Below, one piece after another: positions 21,358-29,138 of a stretch of 64,000 nt of DNA. The DNA is from an uncultured Alphaproteobacteria bacterium (GTDB lineage: Bacteria; Pseudomonadota; Alphaproteobacteria; MPNO01; UBA2964): positions 1 through 64,000 of the forward strand of contig CALSLP010000002.1 in NCBI GenBank assembly GCA_943787225.1. Reading direction: 5' to 3'. The notes under the pieces were generated by a model. The model searched no databases. It saw only the letters and a program-made list of their open reading frames with translations, and was not told the DNA's origin. The position numbers were made by a program, and so were the translations under genes. How positions within the stretch are numbered: the first letter of the stretch is position 1; each line of letters starts with the position of its first letter.

Positions 21358-21546
21358 TCAGGCTTGATCTTCTTTGCTTAGCTGATCAATTGCCCACCGA
21401 CGGTAAGCCGGATCCCAGATCGTTCGTTCGATATCTATCAAACGCGCAACAGATGGCAAAGGCGTCTCGGGTTTCAGTGCAGGTGGTGCATCAAAAATAC
21501 CAAAAGCGCGGGCTGGCCGTTCAATCATTAGGTTAGTCGCTCTCAT
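21358..21546 (-). CDS. Small conserved-looking protein of unknown function
   Basis: This 62-residue protein has no membrane segment or signal peptide. It contains a proline-rich middle (DAPPALKPETPLPS) and a helical C-terminus with IWDPAYRRWAIDQL. I do not recognise the family. Its ATG overlaps the stop of the small membrane gene before it (ATGA), so the two are translationally coupled. It lies between a sensor kinase gene and degP on the same strand. Confidence 0.5.
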   Translation of the reverse strand: MRATNLMIERPARAFGIFDAPPALKPETPLPSVARLIDIERTIWDPAYRRWAIDQLSKEDQA

Positions 21547-21710
21547 AACCAGTGCCCCGTAACCTGGGGCAGAAGCAGTGAAGCGACTCCGTGTTCCGCA
21601 ATTTGAACAAAAGAATCAGGCGCCACTGTATTCACCGCGATTGCGATACCGACCCCCGCGATCGCAATGACGCATTTTAAAATAAGAACAGAGCGAAAGA
21701 ACCTATTCAT
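21543..21710 (-). CDS. Small single-span membrane peptide, coupled to the next gene
   Basis: A 55-codon frame starts MNRFFRSVLILKC and continues into one hydrophobic helix (VIAIAGVGIAIAV), giving a small inner-membrane or signal-bearing peptide that ends near LLPQVTGHWL. A GGGTGG stretch lies about ten bases before the ATG. Its stop overlaps the start of the following 62-residue gene. The coupling and the clean hydrophobic segment argue that it is real; the function is unknown. Confidence 0.45.
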   Translation of the reverse strand: MNRFFRSVLILKCVIAIAGVGIAIAVNTVAPDSFVQIAEHGVASLLLPQVTGHWL

Positions 21711-21878
21711 AACCAACCACCCTTTTTATCCAATTGCGGCCCCTCTCATTGAGAGCACAGCCAACCTCAGCTATTGGATAGTAGGAGAGACACCGTGGTC
21801 TTAGCGTGGCAAAGGTGAGACAAAATTGTGGCAATGTGGATAAGTTTGGAAGCCTTTATCCATCATAGGCGTTAGATT

Positions 21879-23444
21879 TCAAACCAGTGGCAATTTCATT
21901 GTAATCTGGAGACCACCTTCCGGACGGTTTCCTGCATAAACTGTCCCGCCAATAGCCTCTACATTGCGGCGAACAATCCAAAGGCCAACGCCAAAATGCT
22001 GATCCTGAGGACATGACACCTCTGACCCCCGCTTGGTAAAATACCGATCAAAAACGCGGTCAAGGTCCGCCTCATCAATACCGGGCCCAGAGTCATCCAG
22101 AGTAACAACACCGTTGCCGTTTTCTTTGGTGATGCAAATGTGAATCGATTGCCCCTTCGGCGAAAAGCTCGCAGCGTTCTCCAACAGATTCTCGAGAACA
22201 GTCTCCAGCGAGTCTTCCTGCGCCAGAACGGTGACAGCCTGGCTAGCCTCAACCGAAATAGATAATTCCTTCGAAACCAGCGCCGCAGTATATTCTTCGG
22301 CCATCTTTTGGCACAGAACCACAATTTCAACCGGCTCACATGTTGGATCGATGATCTCTGCAGAAGCTTCGTCCATCCGTCGGGCGATAGAAACGAGATT
22401 ATCCAGGCGCTGAACCGAATGTTCTATTATTTCAATTGCCCGCTGAGCCTTGCCATCGCGGGCATCTGACGATCTCTTAAGCGGCTCGACAGCTTGGGCG
22501 ATAACCGCAATAGGTGTCTTAAAGGCATGGGCGTTATCTTCCGCCATATACCGGATCATCTGCGCGGAATGGCGTAACGCACCCACCATGCGATCAAATT
22601 CAATCGCGACCCCGCTCAATTCGGGAATATGGTTCTCTGCAGCAAAAGTTGTGTTGTCCCTCTTGCGCGTCCGGATACGTCTGGCGAGGGTTGCAAATCG
22701 TTGCAGATTACGGCGGCCATCCAGAAACAACAAAACGACAAACACCGCCATCAAAAGATAAATCATCGCTGCAAACCGTATTTCCGGTGTTTGCCAGTAC
22801 GGCCGCCCTATCCCGGTTTCGAGAAAATCCGCCGCCGCTGTCGATGTAATAACCACCCAACACCCCGCGCCGGTATTCACGGCCCGCATCGATACTAGCA
22901 ACTCTTCTTTTCCCTTGGGGTTGCGGTAACGCGCCGCCGTCGACTCTATCCGCTCACATGTCGCTGGCACGCTATTAAAAATGCCTGTTTGAACCAATTC
23001 TTCTTGCTCACTTGCCAGGTAGCTAGCAGAAACTTTTGGCGCTGAAGCGACATAGTAGAACCTATTTGTCGTCGTTGCTTCAACGGGACGATAGAGGACC
23101 TTGATATTCGTTTCCTCGCCGCCAATACGCGACAAGACGGCAGCGACGTTACTAATTGTTTTGGGCGTAAACTCTGAAAGGTGGGGTTTGATCGACTCAG
23201 CAACAAGCCGACCCTGTTCCTGAGCCGCTTTCAGAAGAAGAGATTGTTTATCCTCGTCGGCCGCTCGGAACTGACCATACAGGATCCACGGGACCGCAAC
23301 AAAAATCGCGAGCAACAGAACCAGTTTAGTCGCAAACGCCCGCGCCATTGGCAACGTGCGTCTGACAATCGCTGCCCACCCTCTACGGATCGACGCGCCA
23401 GCGGTATCCGAAACCGGGGTAATTCTCGATACGATCGAAGCCAT
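21879..23444 (-). CDS. ChvG-like sensor histidine kinase
   Basis: The protein is a membrane sensor kinase. It has a first membrane helix near residues 39-57 (LVLLLAIFVAVPWILYG), a periplasmic sensing region of about 165 residues, a second helix near 224-242, a HAMP-like linker, a phosphorylatable histidine in EDNAHAFKTP (about His306), the N-box ENLLENAASFSP, and G-boxes DDSGPGID and FGVGLWIV. The layout matches ChvG-type kinases, which sense acid or envelope stress in alphaproteobacteria. The start at 23444 is preferred (GAGG upstream) and overlaps the response regulator by 62 bp; an ATG at 23348 would avoid the overlap. The signal it detects cannot be inferred. Confidence 0.8.
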   Translation of the reverse strand: MASIVSRITPVSDTAGASIRRGWAAIVRRTLPMARAFATKLVLLLAIFVAVPWILYGQFRAADEDKQSLLLKAAQEQGRLVAESIKPHLSEFTPKTISNVAAVLSRIGGEETNIKVLYRPVEATTTNRFYYVASAPKVSASYLASEQEELVQTGIFNSVPATCERIESTAARYRNPKGKEELLVSMRAVNTGAGCWVVITSTAAADFLETGIGRPYWQTPEIRFAAMIYLLMAVFVVLLFLDGRRNLQRFATLARRIRTRKRDNTTFAAENHIPELSGVAIEFDRMVGALRHSAQMIRYMAEDNAHAFKTPIAVIAQAVEPLKRSSDARDGKAQRAIEIIEHSVQRLDNLVSIARRMDEASAEIIDPTCEPVEIVVLCQKMAEEYTAALVSKELSISVEASQAVTVLAQEDSLETVLENLLENAASFSPKGQSIHICITKENGNGVVTLDDSGPGIDEADLDRVFDRYFTKRGSEVSCPQDQHFGVGLWIVRRNVEAIGGTVYAGNRPEGGLQITMKLPLV

Positions 23445-24156
23445 TATCGACCTCACGAAATTTTTGCCTAATTCTTTTGATAAAAGCCCTGACATTCGCT
23501 CGATAACCCTGCTCGCCCATACCAGCAATGAAGCCCTCACCGCGCACCAAGTCGTAAATTTCTCGATAGCGAACGTCCCGTCCACTCTGGCGCGCCAGCA
23601 AATGTACTATCCGGAATTCGGTTAGGGTAAGATTTATTCTATCATTCCCCCAATCCGCTCGACCGATATCGGGATCAAGTGTCAAAGCGCCAAGGGCAAA
23701 TGTCGCATCATTATCCTGAACGACCGCGGCCTCAGTAGATTGTGCTTTGGGACCATCCATAATGAGCTCGATCCGACGCTTCAGGATCGTATAGCTCCGG
23801 GATTTCTCCACAAAGTCGACCGCGCCACCAATTAAAGCGGCCTCTTCGTACATTTGATCGGAAAGAGCGGTTAAAAAGATAACCGGCACTTCATGGCCGG
23901 AACTCCGTAGCTTTCGCAAAACCTCTATGCCCGTCATGCCAGGCATGCGCCAATCGAGCAAAATAAGATCGGCTCTATTCCCATCTTCGAGAAAGGCGAG
24001 AACCGACGGTCCATCGCCAAATGCCCAGGAATCGAAACCCGTATCAATGAGATTCTGTTGTAACGATTCTCGAAACAACTCATCGTCATCAACCACGAGA
24101 ACTCGAACCAGATCCGTTGGCACGGGTTTCATAAGAACTTCTGCATTAGCCGCCAT
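23383..24156 (-). CDS. ChvI-like response regulator (OmpR-type winged helix)
   Basis: This is the partner of the sensor kinase. The receiver domain has the acidic pocket VVDDDE, the phosphoacceptor Asp68 in LILLDWRMPG, FLTAL and the conserved lysine in FVEKSRS. The C-terminal Trans_reg_C domain reads LTLTEFRIVHLLARQSG and ends YPGFGYRW. The 257-residue protein resembles ChvI of Rhodospirillales more than classical OmpR. Its start overlaps the stop of the preceding lipoprotein gene by 11 bp, and its end overlaps the kinase gene, so lipoprotein, regulator and kinase are one transcription unit. Confidence 0.85.
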   Translation of the reverse strand: MAANAEVLMKPVPTDLVRVLVVDDDELFRESLQQNLIDTGFDSWAFGDGPSVLAFLEDGNRADLILLDWRMPGMTGIEVLRKLRSSGHEVPVIFLTALSDQMYEEAALIGGAVDFVEKSRSYTILKRRIELIMDGPKAQSTEAAVVQDNDATFALGALTLDPDIGRADWGNDRINLTLTEFRIVHLLARQSGRDVRYREIYDLVRGEGFIAGMGEQGYRANVRAFIKRIRQKFREVDNGFDRIENYPGFGYRWRVDP

Positions 24157-24643
24157 TGCCTGCCGCCTTTATTTTGCCAAGACATGTTGGGGATATAGCC
24201 CCCTTTTTAGTGCCGCTCTTCAGATCGAAGGTTAGGGCGCGAAAAGTTTTCGAACCAACATCCAGATAGAAAAATACATCTAACGCGCATCCTTTCGCGC
24301 GATAGCTCCACACCGTCGATGGCGGAGAATCGGCTATCGTCACCGGCGCACCCATCATGTCACGCACCTCGCTGCGGGTCAGACCTACCAATGTTTTTGG
24401 TTCAATTCGAACAACCGGATTCAGCGTGGGCTTCCGTTTCGGAGCCGGTGCGATACGCATCGTCAATTGCTGGTTCGCTGAACCATCGCCTGCGACTAAT
24501 GCAGAATCGACAGCGCGCCCTGCGCTTTCCTCGTCAGAAATGACGGTCTTCGAACGATCTTCTTCGTTCAGGTACGGGATCGAAGGAAAGTTACTACAAC
24601 CAGCAACGACCAGCCCCGCCGCAATTACAAACGTCCGTTTCAT
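24146..24643 (-). CDS. BamE/SmpA-like small outer-membrane lipoprotein
   Basis: This 165-residue predicted lipoprotein has a signal peptide ending in VVAGC (Cys about residue 16). The C-terminal half resembles the SmpA/OmlA (BamE-like) fold: LVGLTRSEVRDMMGAP, then VWSYRAKGCALDVFFYLD. Such domains often act in outer-membrane assembly or as periplasmic interaction modules. It is first in the unit with the ChvG/ChvI-like pair and overlaps the regulator gene, so it may be an accessory sensor input; that is inference. Confidence 0.6.
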   Translation of the reverse strand: MKRTFVIAAGLVVAGCSNFPSIPYLNEEDRSKTVISDEESAGRAVDSALVAGDGSANQQLTMRIAPAPKRKPTLNPVVRIEPKTLVGLTRSEVRDMMGAPVTIADSPPSTVWSYRAKGCALDVFFYLDVGSKTFRALTFDLKSGTKKGAISPTCLGKIKAAGNGG

Positions 24644-24739
24644 GCCAACCCCGGTCGTCTAAGGCACCAACGACATGGTGCACAAGATCAAGACGATAAC
24701 GGAAACATCACCTGTTAGGCAATCAATGGCTTATTTTTG

Positions 24740-24928
24740 TCACAACCGTATTAACCATACGATTCCAACACCAACGATAGCAGAGAACAGCCCAGCCGAG
24801 CGGATAGAGGACGATGGCATCGACATCACCGACTCCATCATCCGCTTCATAGCATCCGGAAACAACGCGTAGAGAAGGCCTTCAATTACCAGAACAAGCG
24901 CAAACGCGATCACAAGATCAGGATACAT
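24740..24928 (-). CDS. DUF2065 (YjeT-like) small membrane protein
   Basis: The 62-residue protein has two hydrophobic segments with the family pattern LVIEGLLYALFPDAMKRMM, then GLFSAIVGVGIVWLI. DUF2065 genes commonly sit directly after hflC in proteobacteria, as here, 35 bp downstream on the same strand. The role is unknown; the context suggests a link to the HflKC complex. Confidence 0.8.
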   Translation of the reverse strand: MYPDLVIAFALVLVIEGLLYALFPDAMKRMMESVMSMPSSSIRSAGLFSAIVGVGIVWLIRL

Positions 24929-24963
24929 CTAGTGCCGCGCCTACGCTTATATTGGGGAAATAC

Positions 24964-25845
24964 CTACTTATTCTTTGGGTTCTTGCCACCCAAGTCTCTG
25001 AAATACCGGAAGAATTCACTGTCAGGTGAAAGTACCATCGTCGTACCCTCACCAAGCGCCTCTCCATAAGCTTCCATACTCCGATAGAATCCGAAGAATC
25101 CTATGTCCTGACCAAAGGCATCGTTCAGCAACTTAGTCTTAAGTCCTTCACCCTCACCACGCAGAATCTGGCTGGTCCGACGCGCTTCCGCGAGAATGAC
25201 GGTCCTTTGCCTATCGGCGCCAGCCTGGATCTCGGCTTTAACTTTCGCACCCTCAGAACGGAGTTTTACGGCTTGTTCAACGCGTTCCGAGCGCATCCGA
25301 TTGTAAACCGCCTGACTGGTCGCCGGCGGCAAATCAGTCCGTCCAATCCGGACATCAACCACTTCGATACCAAAATCGGCGGCCTGACTCTTCATCTGAT
25401 TGGTAATACGATTCATAACGTCATCGCGCTTATCTGACAACATATCGCCCAATAAAATTTGACCAACTTCGGCTCGAACTGCCGCGTTCAAACGGCCGCC
25501 AAAAACCTGCAAAAAGTTAGTTTGCGTCACCGCTTTTTTCTTAAATTCTAGCGGGTCAACAATCTTGTAACGGACAAAAGCGTCAACATTAACACGCTTC
25601 TGATCAGCCAGAACCACTTCCTGTGCTGGTGGATCGAGGTCGAGAAGTCGTTTCTCGAAATATTCGACACTTTCCAGAAATGGTTTTTTGAATTGCAGGC
25701 CGGGATCACTTTCGGTCCGTACATAACGTCCAAACTGCAGGACCAGCGCATGCTTTGTCTCATGCACAGTATATATTGCGTCAAATGCCAGAATGCCGCC
25801 GATAACCACAACCGCACCCGTAATCATAAGGATGATTTTATTCAT
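24964..25845 (-). CDS. hflC: HflC, subunit of the HflKC FtsH-modulating complex
   Basis: HflC has an N-terminal membrane anchor (IILMITGAVVVIGGILAFD) and a periplasmic SPFH/band-7 domain (HALVLQFGRYVR to the QAVYNRMRSER region), followed by a long alanine/charged helix. With HflK it forms a cage that controls access of substrates to the FtsH membrane protease. The start at 25845 gives MNKIIL with GGGAG upstream. It begins right after the hflK stop, so the two are coupled. Confidence 0.94.
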   Translation of the reverse strand: MNKIILMITGAVVVIGGILAFDAIYTVHETKHALVLQFGRYVRTESDPGLQFKKPFLESVEYFEKRLLDLDPPAQEVVLADQKRVNVDAFVRYKIVDPLEFKKKAVTQTNFLQVFGGRLNAAVRAEVGQILLGDMLSDKRDDVMNRITNQMKSQAADFGIEVVDVRIGRTDLPPATSQAVYNRMRSERVEQAVKLRSEGAKVKAEIQAGADRQRTVILAEARRTSQILRGEGEGLKTKLLNDAFGQDIGFFGFYRSMEAYGEALGEGTTMVLSPDSEFFRYFRDLGGKNPKNK

Positions 25846-25846
25846 A

Positions 25847-26973
25847 TCAGCGAACTCCCTGCGCATTTGCGTCGGATCGTTTCTTTATCTCCGGTAACGG
25901 CAGATATGGAACGACGCCCTGCCCGCCCTTACTATCCATGATGATCTTGTCAGCACCTTTTAGTACTTCCTGCATCCGCTCAAGATAGAGACGTTGAATC
26001 GTTACTTCCTTGCCAGTCTTGTATGCTTCGTAAACAGATAAAAACCTTTTGGCTTCACCTTCTGCTTCTTTGACAAGTTGTTCACGATAGGCCGTTGCTT
26101 GTTGTACCAGCCGGGCCGCTTCACCTTCAGCCTTTGGAATAATGTCATTGAGGTAAGCATCAGCTTCATTCTGCTGACGCTCTTTATCCTGCTTAGCCCG
26201 TTGCACATCGTTAAAGGCGTCGATCACAGCCTGCGGTGGATCGACCTTCTGCATTTTTACCTCAGCAACGAAAATCCCGGCCTTATAGGTATCCAGAATT
26301 TTCTGGAGCAAAGCCTTCGTTTTTACTTCGACGTCCTGACGTCGCTTTGCCAACACATCTTCCAAAGTATTTTGGCCGGCAACTTCGCGGATCGCACTCT
26401 CTGCCGCCAGCTTCGCCGTCGCTTGCGGATCACGGATATTAAACAGATAATCTTTTGCGTTCTTGATGCGCCACTGCACCACAAAATCAATATCAATGAT
26501 ATTTTGATCACCCGTAAGCATCAGACTTTCTTCGGCAACATCACGAATAGACGCTGTACGCCCTGCACCACCGGTCCCCCGAAAGCCAATCGATATTGTA
26601 TTTGTCCGCTCAACATTTGGCGTCGTTACACTCCCAATCGGTGCGGGAAACCAAAAATGCAGACCGGAGCTGGTCTGATTTGCGAACTTACCAAACAGAA
26701 GCTCTATACCCTGCTCGCCCGGTTGCACGCGATACATGCCGGTTAGCAGCCAGCCAACAAGAGCCAGAACGACGAGGAGCGATATCCCTACAGCCCCGAG
26801 ACCGCCAGGCATCATTTGTTTAAAACGGTCCTGACCGCGGCGCAGCATTTCCTCGATATCGGGGGGTTGGGTACCCCACCACCGCCACCACCGGAGCCAC
26901 CACCACTGGGGCCACTACCCCACGGACCGCCGCCACCTTTATTGCCGCCACCACCCTGTTGTTGCCAAGGCAT
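25847..26973 (-). CDS. hflK: HflK, subunit of the HflKC complex (one frameshift near N-terminus)
   Basis: HflK is the larger partner of HflC. From the ATG at 26973 (GAGGA about ten bases upstream) the start MPWQQQGGGG is followed by a glycine-rich cytoplasmic tail, then after one missing base in the C-run at 26874-26877 the frame continues as TQPPDIEEMLRRGQDRFKQ, the membrane helix (VGISLLVVLALVGWLLTG) and the SPFH domain (VQPGEQGIELLFGKF). Without the correction only an ATG at 26848 would be open and the glycine-rich tail would be lost. The tail is family-typical, so the full span is given. Confidence 0.9.
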
Positions 26974-27113
26974 ATCGTTATGTCCTCTTCAAAGTTATGG
27001 CAGCGCATTGCCACCAGACCTACGGGGTATATATGTTAGCACAAACTCAATGGCAACGTAGCGCTTCTTCTATATTTTCCACAAACCTTTAATTTTCAGA
27101 CCGGAGTGATTTT

Positions 27114-28232
27114 ATGGCCGATATCAGCAACGCCCAAATTCTTGACGCGCTGCGCACGATTCAGGATCCCGATAGAGGTCAGGATATCGTTAGCCTGAAC
27201 ATGGTTACAGGTCTGGTTAGTAAAAGCGGGAATGTCGGTTTTACGATCGAAGTCGATGCAGATCGCGGCCCCAAGATGGAACCCGTTCGCAAGGCTGCGG
27301 AAGTTGCCGTCATGGCAATCCCCGGCGTTCTCTCGGTCACCGTCGTCCTGACGGCGCCAACCGCCACTGCTGCGGCAACGCCAGCGAAGCCCGCCGCTCA
27401 GCCTCAAGGGGGGCAGCAAACACCGGTTAAATTGCTGGCAGATGTAGGGGCCGTTATCGCTGTTGCCTCTGGCAAAGGCGGCGTGGGCAAATCGACGACG
27501 GCCGTCAATCTGGCACTAGCCCTCTCCCAAAAAGGTCTTAAAACCGCCATTCTTGACGCCGACATCTATGGCCCCTCGCTGCCAATGATGCTGGGCATTA
27601 CAGAAAAGCCTGATTCGCCAGATGGCAAACGACTGATGCCGATCAAAAAATATGGCCTTAAATGCATGTCCATTGGCTTTATGGTCGCCGCTGACACGCC
27701 GATGATTTGGCGGGGTCCGATGGTCATGGGGGCCCTTGAGCAGATGATGGGCGATGTCGAATGGGGCGAAACAGACGTCCTGATCATCGATATGCCACCC
27801 GGCACGGGTGACGCTCAACTCACCATCGCACAGCGTGTCGCTCTGGCCGGCTCCGTGATCGTCTCGACACCGCAGGACCTAGCTCTGCTTGACGCCCGCA
27901 AAGGTCTCAACATGTTCAAACGGGTTGAAGTTCCAGTCCTCGGTATCATCGAAAACATGAGCTACTTTCTATGCCCGCATTGCGGGGAAAGGTCCGAAAT
28001 CTTTACGCATGGCGGCGCAAAAAATGCCGCAGCGCAGATGGGGGTCGACTTCCTCGGCGAGATTCCGCTGGAAATGGCCATCCGCGAGGGATCCGATAAC
28101 GGCCTCCCGATTGTCGCGACGGCCCCCGACAGCCCGCAAGCCAAGCCGTATCACGTCATCGCGGATGCACTTTGGGCGAAGGTATCGAGCGGTGCTGGCC
28201 AGCCCGTGGCTCCGGAAATCATTGTGGAGTAA
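27114..28232 (+). CDS. mrp: Mrp/ApbC-family Fe-S cluster carrier ATPase
   Basis: The protein binds a [4Fe-4S] cluster and passes it to target enzymes, in the cytoplasm. Residues 1-80 are a MIP18/DUF59 domain, followed by an Ala/Pro linker and a deviant Walker P-loop ATPase (SGKGGVGKSTTAVNLAL). The cluster-binding CxxC is in FLCPHCG, and VLIIDMPPGTGDAQ forms the switch region. At 372 residues it is normal length. It is divergent from hflK with about 140 bp between them, and lies six bases before the metallo-hydrolase gene. Confidence 0.94.
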   Translation: MADISNAQILDALRTIQDPDRGQDIVSLNMVTGLVSKSGNVGFTIEVDADRGPKMEPVRKAAEVAVMAIPGVLSVTVVLTAPTATAAATPAKPAAQPQGGQQTPVKLLADVGAVIAVASGKGGVGKSTTAVNLALALSQKGLKTAILDADIYGPSLPMMLGITEKPDSPDGKRLMPIKKYGLKCMSIGFMVAADTPMIWRGPMVMGALEQMMGDVEWGETDVLIIDMPPGTGDAQLTIAQRVALAGSVIVSTPQDLALLDARKGLNMFKRVEVPVLGIIENMSYFLCPHCGERSEIFTHGGAKNAAAQMGVDFLGEIPLEMAIREGSDNGLPIVATAPDSPQAKPYHVIADALWAKVSSGAGQPVAPEIIVE

Positions 28233-28238
28233 CCCGGC

Positions 28239-29135
28239 GTGACTGAAGCCACGATCCCCTTTCGCAAACGTATGGAATTTGAATATGGCGAAGTCCAGCA
28301 GGTAACGCCTCTGGTCCGCCGACTGGTTGCCCGCAACCCAAGCGGGTTCACCTTTCACGGCACCAACACCTATATCATAGGGCACGGACGCGTCGCCATT
28401 ATCGACCCCGGCCCCCTACTGGAAGAACAAACAGCCGCTTTGGTCAAAGCCCTTGAAGGGGAAACCGTCGAAAACATCCTCGTTACGCACACCCATCATG
28501 ACCACTCACCGGGGGTGGCACCGCTCAAAGAGAAAATCGGTGGTGAGGTTCATGGCGCCATTCCAAGAGAAATCCCGACAGGGGTCAAAACAGCTGAATC
28601 CATTCAATATGACTTCGCACCGGACCACGTTCTGGAAGATGGCACGATCGTCAATGGAGATGGCTGGTCTCTGGAAGCCGTCCACACGCCGGGTCATATG
28701 TCCAACCACATGTGTTTTGCGCTGCCAGAGGAAGACATCCTGTTTACCGGCGACCACATTATGAGCTGGAATACGACGGTAGTATCACCGCCGGATGGTA
28801 ATATGGCAGAGTATTTTTCGAGCCTGGAAGTATGTCTTGCACGGAACGAGAAGACCTACTGGCCGGCGCATGGACCTTCAATTCCTGACCCTGAACCTTT
28901 CACACGCGCCTACCGAAATCACCGCCGTATGCGCGAAGGTGAGATCAAAAAATGTTTGGATAATGGCCATCATACTATTCCGGAAATAGTCGGGCGGCTG
29001 TATAAACATTTACCAGAAAAGATGCATGGTGCAGCCTCACGGTCAGTGTTGGCACACTTGGAACATATGGTGGAAACCGGCCGCGCCACTTGCGAGGGCG
29101 CACCGATGGAGACTGCCACTTACAGGACGGTATAA
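28239..29135 (+). CDS. Metallo-beta-lactamase-fold hydrolase (LACTB2-like)
   Basis: The 298-residue protein has the metal-binding motif THTHHDHSPG and further ligands in AVHTPGHMSNH and FTGDHIMSW, with a C-terminal winged-helix-like region (GRLYKHLPEKMHGAASRSVLAHLEHM), as in LACTB2-like hydrolases. These are Zn-dependent hydrolases, some acting on RNA; the substrate is unknown. The start is GTG, six bases after the mrp stop, so it is probably in one unit with mrp and the following gene. Confidence 0.85.
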   Translation: MTEATIPFRKRMEFEYGEVQQVTPLVRRLVARNPSGFTFHGTNTYIIGHGRVAIIDPGPLLEEQTAALVKALEGETVENILVTHTHHDHSPGVAPLKEKIGGEVHGAIPREIPTGVKTAESIQYDFAPDHVLEDGTIVNGDGWSLEAVHTPGHMSNHMCFALPEEDILFTGDHIMSWNTTVVSPPDGNMAEYFSSLEVCLARNEKTYWPAHGPSIPDPEPFTRAYRNHRRMREGEIKKCLDNGHHTIPEIVGRLYKHLPEKMHGAASRSVLAHLEHMVETGRATCEGAPMETATYRTV

Positions 29136-29138
29136 ATC

